A DNA stretch of 64,000 bases from Brachypodium distachyon (GCF_000005505.3 NC_016132.3:48436914-48500913), one strand, 5' to 3'. Counted from the first letter of the stretch, positions 1-12,752 are shown. Notes: generated by a model from the sequence alone, not told the origin. Numbers and translations are program-made.

Positions 1-47
1 GAATCATGAGATGCTAATTACTACATTGCTTTATACGGCCGGAGTAG

Positions 48-592
48 GATTTTGAGATGGGTGGAAGATGAGGAAAACATTTGCAAGGTGCACGGGCAAG
101 ATTTGCAGCACCTGATTCTTGATCTTGGTGGTAATTCCAAATTAATCTTTAGCCCTCCCTTTTCAGCTCTTTTCTTCAGTCTCGTGACTGGTTCGATGGA
201 GTCCAGTTCACCAATCCTTAACTACATATATGTGACCAATGTAGGTGTGACTTCAATTGACAACACGGGGATCGGGATGCTAGTAGAAATTCACAAGAGT
301 TTGGACAGGAAAGGCATAAGGGTAAACCAATCTATCGACATGACAGAATTTGACATATCTGAACTACTCATTTCTCAATGTTTATCTGCAGAATTTGACC
401 CCGTGTCGTTTATCATTTCAGATAGTCCTGGCAAACCCCAGGCTACAGGTGACAGAGAAGCTGGTCCTATCTGGGTACATCAAGGACACCGTAGGGGAGG
501 AGAGCGTGTTCCTGACCGTCAAGGACGCCATCGCGTCGTGCCGGTACGCGCTGCAGACGTCCAGAAGCAAGGAGGGAGAAAGTGAAGTATAG
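48..592 (+). CDS. Sulfate transporter (SULTR family), 3' end only: STAS domain
   Basis: Partial gene running in from the left edge. Three exons read cleanly: 48-130, 245-321 and 422-592, with GT-AG introns at 131-244 and 322-421 and matching phases; the stop is TAG at 590-592. The joined protein reads ILRWVEDEE, then VTSIDNTGIGML, then IVLANPRLQVTEKL and IASCRYAL. This is the C-terminal STAS domain of plant proton/sulfate (or phosphate) symporters: the SID-TSG-like loop, the LANP strand and the closing helix. The membrane part lies outside the window. STAS domains regulate transport and protein contacts; the full protein would sit in a plasma or organelle membrane. SULTR3 is the likeliest subgroup, but this fragment cannot fix substrate or member. 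A 3' UTR probably runs to about 1000, where an AATAAAG-like signal occurs near 970. Confidence 0.85.
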
Positions 593-1107
593 CGATTTCC
601 TGTTTAGGAGGCATGGGAGGATGTAGATATCGTGGTGTGGCAGGCAGGAAGAAGATGCATGCGCGTCCCACTTAGCGACATGTAGAAGATTCATCAGAGC
701 TGCAAACAATGAAAGACGATTCGGTCGCACAGATTGGGTTGGATGCCTGGATGGTCTCTGCATGTGCTGAACTGTATCAGGATTAATTAAGGGTAGTTTT
801 CAGGATCCTTGTAAGGGGAAGGAAATAGCGGTGCAGGCAAAAGTAATGTTCTCTTGTGTATAACAGTTTAGATATTGTTATTTTTCTGGGGTCATAGTGA
901 ACCTTACAGATTTGCTTGTATCAGGTTGACGTTATAGAATGCGTAAGAACAATGCTCAGTTGCTGGATGAATAAAGCGTATTCATCTGCAAATGATAAGA
1001 GTATTTTTACTGCATCAACGTGAGAAACTAAATTCTTGTTGTTGTTTTACTTCAAATTAGGATCTTGTTGTTTTACTTCAAATTAGGATCGGAGGTAGAT
1101 TTCTGTG
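593..1107. other. 3' UTR and intergenic sequence with a short tandem repeat
   Basis: Sequence after the sulfate-transporter stop, probably its 3' UTR for the first 400 bases. A unit of about 27 bases containing TTTTACTTCAAATTAGGATC is repeated directly at about 1031-1062 and 1065-1091. It resembles one arm of the adjacent MITE, so it may be a broken MITE copy. No ORF of interest. Confidence 0.5.
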
Positions 1108-1192
1108 TATTCCTCCGATCCTAAACTCTTGTGGTGGTTTTAGTTCAAATTTATACTAAAACAATTACAAGAATTTAGGATTGGAGGGAGTA
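1108..1192. mobile_element. Stowaway-like MITE, 85 bp
   Basis: Inverted arms TTCCTCCGATCCTAAA and TTTAGGATTGGAGGGAG are flanked by TA on both sides, the Tc1/mariner (Stowaway) target duplication. It has the same length and organisation as the copy at 32959-33043. Confidence 0.75.
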
Positions 1193-1307
1193 TAATTTTG
1201 TTGGTTTCGTTTATAGCTACCGTTGTTTGTTTTCGGTTCGTAAAAATGGGTGTGGCTATTTTCCAGTCACCTGTTTTTAAGGAAAAGCTCTTAAATCTCA
1301 GTCTACA

Positions 1308-1435
1308 TACTTCCTCCGTCCAACAAAAGGTGTCTCAAGTTTGTTAAAATTTGGATGTATGTAGATGTGATTTAGTGTATAGATGCATTTAAATTTAATC
1401 AAAGTTGAGACATCATTTGTTGGACGGAGAGAGTA
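1308..1435. mobile_element. Stowaway-like MITE, about 126 bp
   Basis: Terminal arms CTTCCTCCGTCCAACAAA and TTTGTTGGACGGAGAGAG with flanking TA dinucleotides. The inner arms TGTCTCAA and TTGAGACA continue the inverted repeat. A typical non-autonomous grass Tc1/mariner element upstream of the MLN51-like gene. Confidence 0.85.
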
Positions 1436-4400
1436 TCAGTTTCGTTGGATTGAGATCTGACGCTCAACTTTACTCTCTCATTTCTCTTGTGCTATCATTA
1501 GACTAAGATCGGACGATGAAACGCGTGACAGATCTCTATTTAAAATACAGTCGACTTCTCAATAACAAAATAGTAAAAATAAAGTAATATACAATATTTA
1601 CGTGCACATACGAAACCAAGTACACGGATGACATGTAATAGGACTGACAGAACCCATGTGCAAATTTCTTACCATGGGCCTGCGGCCCACATGTCGGCCT
1701 CCTGACGACCTAGGATTTGAACAACCCCAGTGGTTTTGCATAGTGGCGTTGCTAATGATCTCCTCTTTCCCCAGACAAAAGAAGCTGATCGAGCCAGTGC
1801 GCGGAACCAGAACAGCACGGAGGTCGAGAAGGCTCTGCGAAGCTGCCTCTCAAACCTCCCGAATTCCCTCAAACCCTAGCTTAAGCCCTAGCATTCGCTC
1901 CCAATTGGGGCGGAAACTCATCTCGGTGGCACCCATGGCTGAAAAGGAGAAGGCGGCGGCGGAAGCGGAGGAGGAGTACGCGAGCGACGTCGACGACGCG
2001 CCTCTCCCGGCGGTGAGGCGTCGCGCGATGATGACGAGGAGGAAGAGGACGGCGGCGGTGGTGGCGCGGGTTCGCCGCTACCGTCGAGGGTGGTTGGGTC
2101 CGATTTCGACTCCGACAGACAGGGCGGCGCCGAGGTGTACGACGAAGATGAGGGTTCTGAGGAACGCGAGGTGGTGCACAAGGAGTTCGACGCAGCAGGT
2201 TGTGGTGGTGGAGAGGCCAAGGAAGTGGCGTATGAGGCTCAATAGTATAGCTCTCAGTGGCAGTACACGCTAGTTAGCGAAGATGTGCTTCAGATTTCTC
2301 ATTCAGTTGTAGCCAAGATTTTCAATCAAATTAACCCTCTTACGTAAAAATGGTGAAGTATCATAGTGGAGCACCTATATGTAGTAGAGTAAGTGAGTTT
2401 GTTTAGGACTGAAGAGAAGAATGTAACTCTATCAAGAAAAGAAAAGAATGTAGAATAAGGCGTGTACTCAGAGGGAACTTTCTGTAACACTGTATAGCTG
2501 GAACATGGATATTAAAAAGGACTCCTTGAACAGATAAACTTCAATATTTGTATCTAGTTCCATTGTTATTCACTGTCATCGACTGCTTCACTAGTACAGT
2601 TTCCCAAGAATTGGCAGAGTTTGAAGTTTGCTCTGTTATCTACACCTATTTTTATCTATATTCACCACCAATTTTGGCTCATCTTTAGTGCATGCCTCAT
2701 GTATCCATGTTATTAATGTAGGGAGTTTTTCAGTGGCCAAAAGTTATGGTATCCTAAAGATGATCGAGTATGGATGCATGACCGATTTGATGAGATCAGT
2801 ATCCATAATGTTCAGCATGACAATGTGAGTATTACACCTCTGTTCCCCTATGGTTTTAGGTGTCTATTATAGTTTCTCTCTGACTTTCTTGCTTTGCTTT
2901 GCACTGATGTTGTACTTTTAGACACGGAGGCCAATAGGCCCATTTGGAGCATGGGCTGGCGGTTGAACTCATGGTGCTGACCATGGTTATCTAGAACGAA
3001 CCAAGTCCACATCATACTATCATGATGACAGAGCAGACTATAAAACCCCATCATACTATCATGATAACGCAACAGAGTACAAGTATACCCCACCGGAGTT
3101 CTTTACTCACTATAGTACCAAAAACTACCATCGTTTTCCAAGAGAACCCAACACTTCCTATGACAATGCCAAGAACTACAGAAATGTTCCAAGAAGATTC
3201 CAATCTTACTATGATGACAAGAACTTCAGTAATGCCCGAAGAGAATCTCGTATCCATCATTGCAATTCTAAAGATTACAACGGTGCACCAAATGTTTACA
3301 GAGGGAAACCCTCTAGGCCCTACCAATCTCACTGGAACAATACTTCTGACGTCTCTTCAGTGCACAATGGGTAAGTCGTAAGTGGGAATCTATTTTCTCC
3401 ATTTGCAGATATTGCTAGCTGAATTTACCACTAACGATGTTGTTGCCTATGCTTCATAGAACATATTACAGATCACAGAATGAAGATGCTCGTCGGCATG
3501 AACAAGAGTTTCCTAGGAGGCAAGAACTCCCCTTTATTCAAAGAAGGAAAGTGCGGCCTGATATCTTTAGTAAACTTTTCTCGTCCTCCGTTCGTATGGC
3601 ACATAGTTCTATGAAACCCCAATCTCGTCCCATATCAAGAGTGAAGGGTCTTTTTCCATTCTCTAGGCATAGAAATGTTGTTGATTCTCTTACTACAGTT
3701 TATAAAGAGGGCATGCACAGGCATGGTTTGCATTCATCTCTATCAACATCGAACCATTCCGATCAATATTCAAAATCCAGGGATCAAGGAAGAGGTCTCA
3801 AAATTAACGAGCCCACAAAAAACAAACCTTCTTCAACTAGTCAAGCAACTAGATCTTATACTGAGTCCAATCATGCAATCTGTCAGCAAAGATCAATTCA
3901 ACAACCTCTCCTGTCAACACCAAGGGCATCTACTCAGATATTTCATCAAACAATTTCCAGCACCGACAAAATTGAATCTGATCCACAAACTACAGAGACA
4001 ATTCCAACTGAAGATGAAGAGACCAGTCCACCTCCTGGATCAAACAATTATGTAGCACCGTGTGTGGTAATAGGGAAAAATGATAAGGAGGAACGAGTGA
4101 ATGCCTCTTTTTTTCATGGTGGAGGTCTTGTTCTTGGTGTTTCAGGAGCAATAGGCCTTGCTCTTGGTGACCAAGGTTTTGCTTGCACTCCAGCAGTTCT
4201 GCCAGGTGTGCATTTACTTAGGATACACGAGTTTAATCATAATATGCATTCAGTAGAGCAATCAAACAATTTATGAAGGTTTTTTCTTACACGGTACATA
4301 AACTTTTCATCGAGGGGAGAAATAGCAATGAGATTCGTATTATTCTGTCTGTCAGTGGAGCATGTCTATCAATGAAGAAACTTCTTAAACATTCGAACAT

Positions 4401-6062
4401 CAATTTGATAACTCAATATTTCTTTTGATTTCGAACTCTAGAAGTGGATGTGTGCCAAGTTAATTGCCCCTAGCGTAGTTATAAAGAACTTCAGGGGAAT
4501 ATTACTTTATGGTCATCCAGAATCAAAATAAGGATTAGATCTAGGTGCCATGGTACTTGCAGAGTTGCAGGGTCATACCGAGTCTTGGTTTTTGTTGTGC
4601 GGTATTATCCTCTCTTTGTTTTCTCATTGTCTGCACTGTTATACGAAATATATATAATTCCATAGTCTCCTTTACTTGTCCTTTTCTTCTGATGAAGTGT
4701 GTGTATTACTCTTTGGCACATCCTTTTTTTCTGATGCAGTATGTGTATTTGAGGCTGTAGCCCTGCATATTCTAAGTTACCCTAACTTCTCATTGTGTTT
4801 CCTCTATAGTTGTGCAGTTCAGTGGCCAGCGCCAACATCTTAGAGGACCTCATAACCCTTTCCCTTCCCATGGCATGGCATTGCCAGGAACTTTGATTCA
4901 CCACCCCGGCGGCAATTCTGAGATTAGTCAAATGATTTGGTATGTACGGAGTTGGACTTAATTTTCTTATAAAGCTTTTGGGATAAATATTTCTTCCTTG
5001 TTCTGATTGGTATCTTTAAAGGACATTGAAGAGTGTACTCCATTTTGAAATTCGCATGAAAATTATGCTAATTTCTTCATGAGCACTATAACTAGTTTGA
5101 TTCTTGTTGCTAGTGGTGCACTCAGCAGGGTGCAAAAAGATGTTGCGTGCTTAGTACTGTTATATGGGCCAAGCTTCTGCACAACATGTCCTCGACGTGT
5201 CCATACCATGCCCTAAATGGATTTTTTTGCTCACACTGATATAATCTGACACTGACACACAGCCAATACTTATCCCTATAGAACTGATTGATTCTAGGGT
5301 GGTTATGGGATAGCTAGTGAATCTGAAATTAGTGTGATCACTTTGTAGGATCCTCACAGGTGTTGTTAAGATTGGTAGAATGTATTTGGTGGCACTATTA
5401 TGTTGTCATCTGACTTGATCATTTCCTTCACACAATTCTCTGAAGTTTACCCAGTCCAAAAAAGTGGGAGTATATAAAACTGTGCATGTCTGATCTACAA
5501 TGTGATAGCACCAGGTATGGTGTCTTATCTGCAGTTGGCCAGTGTTTTATTCAGGATAAAATCTGTTGCATGAAATGTAACTTCTGGGCACTTCCTGTCC
5601 ATTTTGCCCAAAATGAGGTTACGTTTTGGGGTACTGATATTGAAGACCACCATATTTTGACGTGCCACATTCCTCTTGTGTAGGTGACGTGGCGTGAGTG
5701 TGGCAATCGTGGCTGTGTGCATCGACCTTGTATTCTCTGAACCCGTATTTGATCCCCATATTGGTGCTTTCTAGATCCCTTGTACTGGAGCTAGACCTGC
5801 ATTTGATCCTGATTTGACTCTTTTTTTAATGAAATTAGGCTGCCAATATTGACTGCTGCAACTGGGGCTCTTGGGGCAACATTCAGTCCTCATTTAGACA
5901 GTTATGATCCCCAACCTTCTGAACTTCCATCTTCATCAGTATCCCCAAGGTAAAATTCAAGCTTCGTTTTCATTTATATTACAGGGTTTTAGATTTCATA
6001 TTGGAGAAAAGGCTTTTTTTCCCAGCTTGTATTGAAAGCCATATCACAAGTTGCTGAGGTTA

Positions 6063-6374
6063 GACCATTCACAGTGCCGAACTGATTCAAAGAAAAATTT
6101 GGCAGGGTTTGGAATCTCTTCCATTTCACTCTAGTGTTGAAAAATTGTAATCACTTTCCATGTGGAGTTGCAACTTATTCATGTACCATCCAGCCTTAGT
6201 TTTCTCTTTCCATATGGGCCAACCATCTTTACTCTTGAGTCCTGACACATTGATTTGTCTGAACCAAAGCAACAATTTAGTTTGCTTCCTGCTTTGACAC
6301 ACTAATTCATCAATCTCCAATGAACCGACTCAAGCAAGGCTTCAAACCACTTCTCCACCACACTGTGAATGGTC
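6063..6374. mobile_element. Tourist-like (PIF/Harbinger) MITE, 312 bp, in an intron
   Basis: Ends GACCATTCACAGTG and CACTGTGAATGGTC are perfect inverted repeats, flanked by TTA on each side (6060-6062 and 6375-6377), the PIF/Harbinger target duplication. It sits in the last long intron of the MLN51-like gene. No coding capacity. Confidence 0.8.
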
Positions 6375-6816
6375 TTACCAGTTAGCAGCTTGAAATTTTG
6401 GTAGCATAATGCCTGTAAACTTGGATCTAAATAAGTCACAAGCAAGCAAAATATGCATATAGCTTCCGAAGGAGAGCAATATCACCCCAGAGCCCCCCTC
6501 ACCCCCATAGAGCCAAGCCTCAGCTCAGTCCTCATCATCACAACATCGATCCTACTGCAAACCAAGATTCAAATGAATCTTAGCCAGTAAATGGTACAAT
6601 TGCCACATATAACATTGAAACTGTATAGGTGAAGGTCTCAAGAGCTCGCCTGCTGTTTCCCTTCCTCGGGATTACCTCACTTCTAGTCATCTACTTCGCG
6701 ATGAGAAAATCTAGACAGTAGTTGTAGTTACATCAGATTGTTTCTAAAGATTTTGGCTGTTTTCAGTGCAATCAGGATAACAATATTTTGGATTATTGAT
6801 GCACCTAAACACCTTA

Positions 6817-7246
6817 GGGCCTCTTTGATTCGCATGATTTTGAAAATGTAGGAATAGGAAAAACACAGGAATATGATAGGAATGCATGTGCAAAACAGAG
6901 GATCGAAAAACACAGGGATTTTATAGACTTTGATGTTTGATTCACAGGAATAGGAAAAACACAGGAATCCTAATAAACATGGTCAATTTAGGTCAAACCA
7001 TTAACAAAAGTAAATGATTAGTGTTCATATCCCACTAAATACCATTGTCCTGTTGTTTGTGCAAAGGAATTCAAAAAAGAGGTCTAGGTGGATTGTAGAA
7101 GTCCTGTGTTTTTCCTTTGAAAATGGGGTGAACGGAAACTTTTCCAGTGTTTTTCCTATACTAATTCCTTTGAATCAAATGGTGAATACTCTCACTAAAG
7201 GAAAACTTTCCTATTCCTGTGGTTTTCCTATGAATCAAAGAGGCCT
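6817..7246. mobile_element. Tourist-like (PIF/Harbinger) MITE, 430 bp, in an intron
   Basis: Left end GGGCCTCTTTGATTCGCA and right end GAATCAAAGAGGCCT are inverted repeats flanked by TTA (6814-6816 and 7247-7249). Further inside, AGGAATAGGAAAAACACAGG occurs several times and is mirrored on the right by the TTTTCCTATTCCTGTG type. It lies in the same intron as the 312-bp element, so this intron has taken two independent insertions. Confidence 0.8.
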
Positions 7247-8202
7247 TTAACCTTAGAGCTAAGTTTTTCTATTTATTTTTCACAAAAAAAGACGTCAATT
7301 CTTTTGGTTACACTTAATTTAATGGCTGGTTTAAAAACTTACAAGTTTCTTAACTAGTCTTTCTATGTACTTCTGTGTTCCCTGTGCAAGTCTTAGTCTT
7401 GCTTTAGCTGTCTTCTTGGGAACTCTAGTACTCGTATAATAGTCTTTTGACTGTCAAAAGATGTTTACGCATGCACAGTGAGTATACTGTTGCCTGGATA
7501 ATGGAGGCAGGACGTGCAAGGTTTTTTCCTTGTTTTACCACTTGTTCCATTGATTTTTATATGCGTCAACTCAACGCCTTGCACTCATGAATTTGTGCAA
7601 ATTTATAATTATGTTTCTGGGTGTGTATTTCCTTTCTTGATTCTAGCTAGTTCGTTTCAGATTCTAGTTTTTCTATCCATGTGGCCAACGGTCTAACTAT
7701 TTAAATTTAGATTCTATGACTTTTTTTTGCGGCGAATATTCTTTGACTTGTTGCTTGTTGAACTTGCATTGTTCTTGCTCTCTTTACAAACAATAACTAT
7801 TGTGCAGTAGGACAAAGGTTATCCATTGATTTATCTTAATTCTTTGTTTCCCTGCAGAAACCTGGGTGCAACTGAAGTTCCTCGCTGAACTCCGAAGAAA
7901 TACCAGGTGAAACCACTACTCAATTACTTTTGTGTTTTTTTTTCTTTTAGTGTTGACTGATTTTTAAATGGTTTTCATTTCCCTGATATTATTCTAAAAG
8001 TATACGAGTTATTTGTGTTATTTTTCATACCTTTTTGGCCGAGGTTGTAGGTCATGAATTTGGTCAGCGCAAGAACAGAACTCGCAGGTAAGTTCAGACC
8101 GTGGGGATTCATTAGGTCTATGCTTTGTGTGTTGAAGTATATGCATTGACATCAGTTACATTTTTGGTTAGATACTCGGAGATGAACTTTACTTCATCAT
8201 GA

Positions 8203-9794
8203 TGAGTTTGGTCACTGACAAAGTGGACTCGTGGAACCAGCTTTCAGTCTCTACAGAACTAGCACAATCTATTGTTAGAGTGGTCAATTATATTGGCGTA
8301 CATGTCAGTACTTTCTTAAGACCCAAGTCCTGAGCCCCTGTATTTTGCTCTGAAACATTCCATTCAGCAGGTATGCACATTTCTTTTGCAGTTTTCGAGT
8401 AGTTGTGATCGTAGAATCCGATACTCGTACCTTCTCCATTATTTACTGCAGTTGCCTTGATTGCATTGAGATGTGAATCTGTACGGTTTTGTTATAGTAC
8501 TCGTATTCTCTAGCAGTTCAGCAATCACTAGGAATGCTAACCAATCTGTATTCCGAAGTATATGTATTGCGATCGTGCATTGTTTCTTCAGCTATTTACT
8601 CCCGTGTATGCTTGATGTAATGCCCGAAATCAGTGGATAGGTTCACCAGTGTAAATCTGTAATATCGCTGCTCATTGCACCCTTGCCAGGTTGGACTTTT
8701 CAAGTAATACAAGACCTTGCTGTAGTCATGGGTGCTGGCCTGCGGCCTGCCTCTTCTTCCGGGCTTCGGGTTGTTAGGTAAGATCTCTGTGGTATATACG
8801 ATAAGCTATGTTGATTTTTCATGGGCTTGCTTTTATTGATTGCTTATGACCTTAGCAGTTGTCTCGCCATGAACATGAAGAACCAAGGTGGCAGTTACGA
8901 TTGGTAAACTCTTGCTCATGGTCAAGAGGAGAGCCTTTGTTTCTGCTCTGCTCTTGTCTTCTACAGTAAAATTTTAGTTGATCTGGTCGTTTTCTCAGCA
9001 CAGTCCATGTTTGATATTTCATATAATCAGAACCTTGCACGGGCCACGCAATATATACCATATCGTTTGTCACTAGCAATTACAGTAGCATGCTTGGCTC
9101 ATAGTTACCTGTTATCAGCGCGCATACGTCATTGTTTCGAGTCTTTTGGCGAAAAACATGTCAACTTATTTGTACCTGATGCTTATGCTTTCTTTGTTTC
9201 TGACATAGCTCGTGGAAGTCCAGTCTCCAGGTCAGGGAAAAGAAGTTGCCCGCTGTGACCGCTGTCCGCTGGCAACCAAAATCTTTTGGCTAGCCAAATT
9301 TCTGGTGAGACAGGCTTAGGCTAAAACTAAACAGACCCTTGATACAAATCATTTGCTGCCCCACCCACAGGCCACAGCAACTACAAACACGGACACGTCG
9401 TATCTGGCCTAGGACATGGCAAAGAGCGGTGCCTACTTCCTAGCTGGACATCTCTGCTGCAATTGGTGCTCACTTGACAATGGCGGCAACGAATCCAGGG
9501 CACCATCATGCTTATCTCGGAGCTCACATCTGGTTATGGTTGCCCCACCTGATTGCTTGAAGAGACGGAACGATGGCTTTTCCCGTGATTATGATGGATA
9601 CTCCCCCAACAAAAAACTCACCAGATAGTGCCACTCAAGTGGCCCTACTTTTTTAATGCCCTCTTCTCCTCCTCAGGTAAGTACACGTGTTGGGATCCTA
9701 GCCGTTCACAGACCACAAGACACAGATGCTCGCATAGTCGCACTGTCTTAGCTCATCGCGTGCCGTTCCGGACTTCCGGTGTACCAAGACTGAC
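8203..9794. other. Intergenic, no gene recognised
   Basis: Sequence downstream of the MLN51-like gene. The first few hundred bases may be its old 3' UTR. Short ORFs of 60-85 codons occur, but none has a recognisable domain or splice context. No clear repeat ends were seen. Confidence 0.4.
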
Positions 9795-11790
9795 TTCTTG
9801 CATCTATCTGTTATATGCTAAAAACAATACGTTGATCCACGTCACATCAATTATTCTAGCCATTGGATCTTACATCTAACGGTTCAGATTTAATGAGTGG
9901 GTATATTTGATGGGCAACTCTAAACATTAAAGTGGTTTCAGGCCCAAGTAGGCCCACTTTGTAGAATTAGCGATAATTAGAGGTATATCGGATGGGCTAT
10001 AATAAACATTAAAATGATTTCAGGCCCAAATAGACACAATATGTTATAATCGGTGGTAGTTAAGTTAAATTTGTTTTTTAAGGTGCCCAATTAAACATAA
10101 CATACTTGTTACGCGACGACATTTCAACATTATTTTTCATTGTTTTTCTTCACGGGTCATGAAAATATTTAACAATAAAATAAGTATATTAGTCATAATC
10201 TATATCTATATTTTTTCAAGATAATTTAACCGTTGGATGACATCTAATGGCCCTTATTTAATGAGAGGGTATATTTGATGGGCTACCAATAAACAATAAA
10301 GTGATTTCAGGTCAAGTAGGCCCAATTTGTGAGCTACTAACAAAACATTAAAATATATTAAAATCCACTAAGGTCCAATACGAATTAATATGTGTCCAAT
10401 ATGGACACACGATTATTGATTCCTGGACCTCTCATTGGTTTCCTCTGCCGTATGATACAAAACAAATAAATCAGATGGTTCGGTTAAGAAAAAGAATCCC
10501 TTAAAAATAGATTAAGAAAAAAATTAGGGAACCGAGGGAATACGCCACATTGATCCACATCACCTGAATTATATATATTGGCCATCGGATCTTATATTTA
10601 ACGGTTAAGATTTAATGAGAAGAATATGTTGTTTGGGCTACGAACTTGTTATATACTAAAAACAATATGAGGGGTACCGAGGAAGGCCTCATGTTGATCC
10701 ACATCACCTCAATTATTTTGATCGTTGGATCTGAGAGTTGTTGACACATGATCGTTAGATCTACGTCCATGATGAAAAATGTCTCCGAGTGATCGTCGAG
10801 GCCACGTCCATGATGAAAAATTTCTATGGATTTGCCTGAACAAGGTTGCGTTGCAGTAATTCATCAAGACCAAATAAACAAATTAGTACTATTGCAAAGT
10901 CTTATGCACTTTTAGTGTCTTATCATTATTAACTGATTTTTTTTACATTCGGTGGTAATTAGCAATTTAACGAAGTGGCATCTAAGAGTTTGGTGGTAAT
11001 TAGTGGTCTAATCTTCGCCTCCACGCTGGCGACCGATGCAAGTTCTTGAAGCGTTGCCGCACGGCAGCCTTGCAGCTTGCACGCTCGCTGTGATCAGCCG
11101 TCCCAGCGCCATCGGTCGCTGCTGCCGTAATCCGTCGTCGTCGAGACACCATTAGGTCCCTCGTGCTGTGATCCACGGCTGCCACAACGCTCCATCAGCC
11201 GCCGTCGGACGCCACCTTGCTCACTCGTTGCACTGCGTGCTCGCTCGCAAGGAATCCGTCCAAAATAATAATTTAATACTAAAATATATAAGTCTGTGAT
11301 CGACATCTAAAAGAAATTTTACAAATTATATAAAATAATATCGCACAAAGTAAAATGTAGCAAACACATAAGTTCCTTATTCAAGGTCAATGCTTTTATA
11401 TTGCGGATAATGTTAATAAAATACAAATCTGTTGCTAAAAAATATAATGACAACCTAATCTATAATATAATGTGTTATTGAATCAATCTAATGATGCAGA
11501 ATATTCCATCTTATCATTTCAGAAGATTTGTCTTCACAGAAAACATATGAAAAAGCTATACATATTTTTGTTAAGTAAAATATATAAGAAACCGAAAAAA
11601 TTGATTATACAAGTCTAACCGCGCAATCTGCACGGGTCACCCAATTATTTCCTGCCGTTAGATATGAGATATCTGAGTCCTACAAGCAATATGAGGGGTG
11701 CCGAAGGAGCCTCCATGTTGATCCAGATCACCCCAATTATTTCTAACCGTTAGATAGATCTATGAGTCCTAAAAATCATTCTTTTGATGT
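9795..11790. repeat. Cluster of degenerate Helitron-like repeat units
   Basis: A unit is repeated at least four times at about 9815-9910, 10530-10640, 10670-10750 and 11680-11775. Each carries a version of GTTGATCCACATCACC, then AATTAT, then a CCGTTGGATCT-like stretch; several copies are followed by GATTTAATGAG and a GGGTATATTTGATGGGC-like motif. Near 11620 the text CCGCGCAATCTGCACGGGTC resembles the GC-rich 3' ends of grass Helitrons. No Rep/helicase ORF is present. Class assignment is inference; the repetition itself is visible. Confidence 0.45.
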
Positions 11791-12521
11791 TATGTTCAGC
11801 TGAACCTCTAAAAAGGAACATCGAGTCCAAACTAACAGTAGGAAGCGGTGGCGGGAGACGCCAAGAAGAGCAGCAACGGAGCGACAGACAAGGGTGGGAG
11901 TACTATGGCGACTGTGGTCTTGGCACCTAGGGGATTTGGGGAATGAGAGGCTCACGGGAGGGATTTCACAATTTAGGTACGGAACTATATCACTTAGATC
12001 CTTCACATTGGCGCTGGACAACGGGGGAGGTAGTGCAGGGGTGCGCGTGGAGGGGTGGAGGCGCTGTTGAGCGAGCGCAGCGTAGGGGCAGTAGCGGAGA
12101 CGGTGCAGGGCATGCGTAGGAGGGGCGGAGGTGGTGCAGAGCGCGCGAGATGGAGGAGCAGGGCAGGGCCGCGAGCGGAGGTGGTGAAGTGGGGCGCTGG
12201 CGGAGTTGGGGTCTGAGGATTTGATGGAAAAGTGAGGTTGGGGAAGAAGAAAAGATAAGGGAAATAAGTAATTCTTTCTTTCTTTTGTGGCTCCCATCTA
12301 CGTGCAGGTTTGACATTATCTGCACTGCATGAAAACTAAAATTTAGCATCAAATTTGGTTTCACCGGAGAATAAGAAGTTTGGCTTTTGGACCTATGTGG
12401 CAAATTTGGATTTTGACACGTCATGAAAGCCCTTAGGTATACAAATTTCATGTCTTCGATTTTAGAATTAAAAACATGATGAATAGGCACGTATCGGACA
12501 AAATCTAATATCAGTGAATTA
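11791..12521. other. GC-rich intergenic stretch, no gene recognised
   Basis: Overlapping minus-strand ORFs (173 and 197 codons) cover a GC-rich, Pro/Ala/Ser/Cys-rich stretch at about 11990-12220. They show no domain and look like compositional artefacts. Nothing else is supported. Confidence 0.4.
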
Positions 12522-12752
12522 TACTCGCTCCATCCGGATTTATAAGACCTGCATTGAATTTTGTGCCAAACTTTGACGAACAAATATACAGAAAATGTAG
12601 GTATATAAACGTTATACTGTTTATTGGGTTTTCCAATACAGATACAACGATATCTCTTTTGTGTCGCAATAACGTCGTATTATCAAGTAATGTTTCGTCA
12701 AAATCCGTTATAAAATCCCGTGCGTGCCTTATAAGCCCGACTAGAGAGAATA
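12522..12752. mobile_element. Stowaway-like MITE, about 230 bp
   Basis: Left arm CTCGCTCCATCCGGATTTAT and right arm CCTTATAAGCCCGACTAGAG are a diverged inverted pair, flanked by TA on both sides. The TATAAG...CTTATA segments pair inside the arms. No ORF of note. Confidence 0.6.

Larger units (their letters stand above)
1935..8202 (+). pseudogene. Barentsz/MLN51 (CASC3) homologue, probably inactive
   Basis: MLN51/Barentsz binds eIF4A-III in the exon junction complex, which marks spliced mRNA in nucleus and cytoplasm. Exons by eye: 1935-about 2198, 2734-2824, 2922-3370, 3460-4205, 4810-4939, 5839-5949, 7858-7906, 8051-8087, 8172-8202. The Btz core is clear in exon 2 (GQKLWYPKDDRVWMHDRF). Later exons carry MLN51-like tracts, and the end reads RYSEMNFTSS. 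Lesions: (1) the reading frame shifts at about 2025, between EEEYASDVDDAPLPAVRRR and the acidic DDDEEEED tract; (2) the segment normally between them and the Btz core (family pattern FYMHDDRF) is not found between 2200 and 2733; (3) an in-frame TGA lies at 2964-2966 inside exon 3; (4) a TGA at 7886-7888 precedes the conserved tail, whose phase needs another shift. Introns are kept, so this is not a processed copy. Identity is strong; loss of function is inferred. Confidence 0.7.

Noticed and set aside
1656..2273. 205-codon ORF over the first exon of the MLN51-like gene
   Set aside because: Its first 93 codons are 5' UTR. After about 2025 it reads the wrong frame (RRKRTAAVVARVRR) relative to the conserved acidic tract. 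It is an artefact of the frameshift, not a separate gene.
11776..12583. Minus-strand ORFs of 173 and 197 codons
   Set aside because: They run through non-coding DNA and a MITE end, with a Pro/Cys/Ser-rich composition and no family resemblance.
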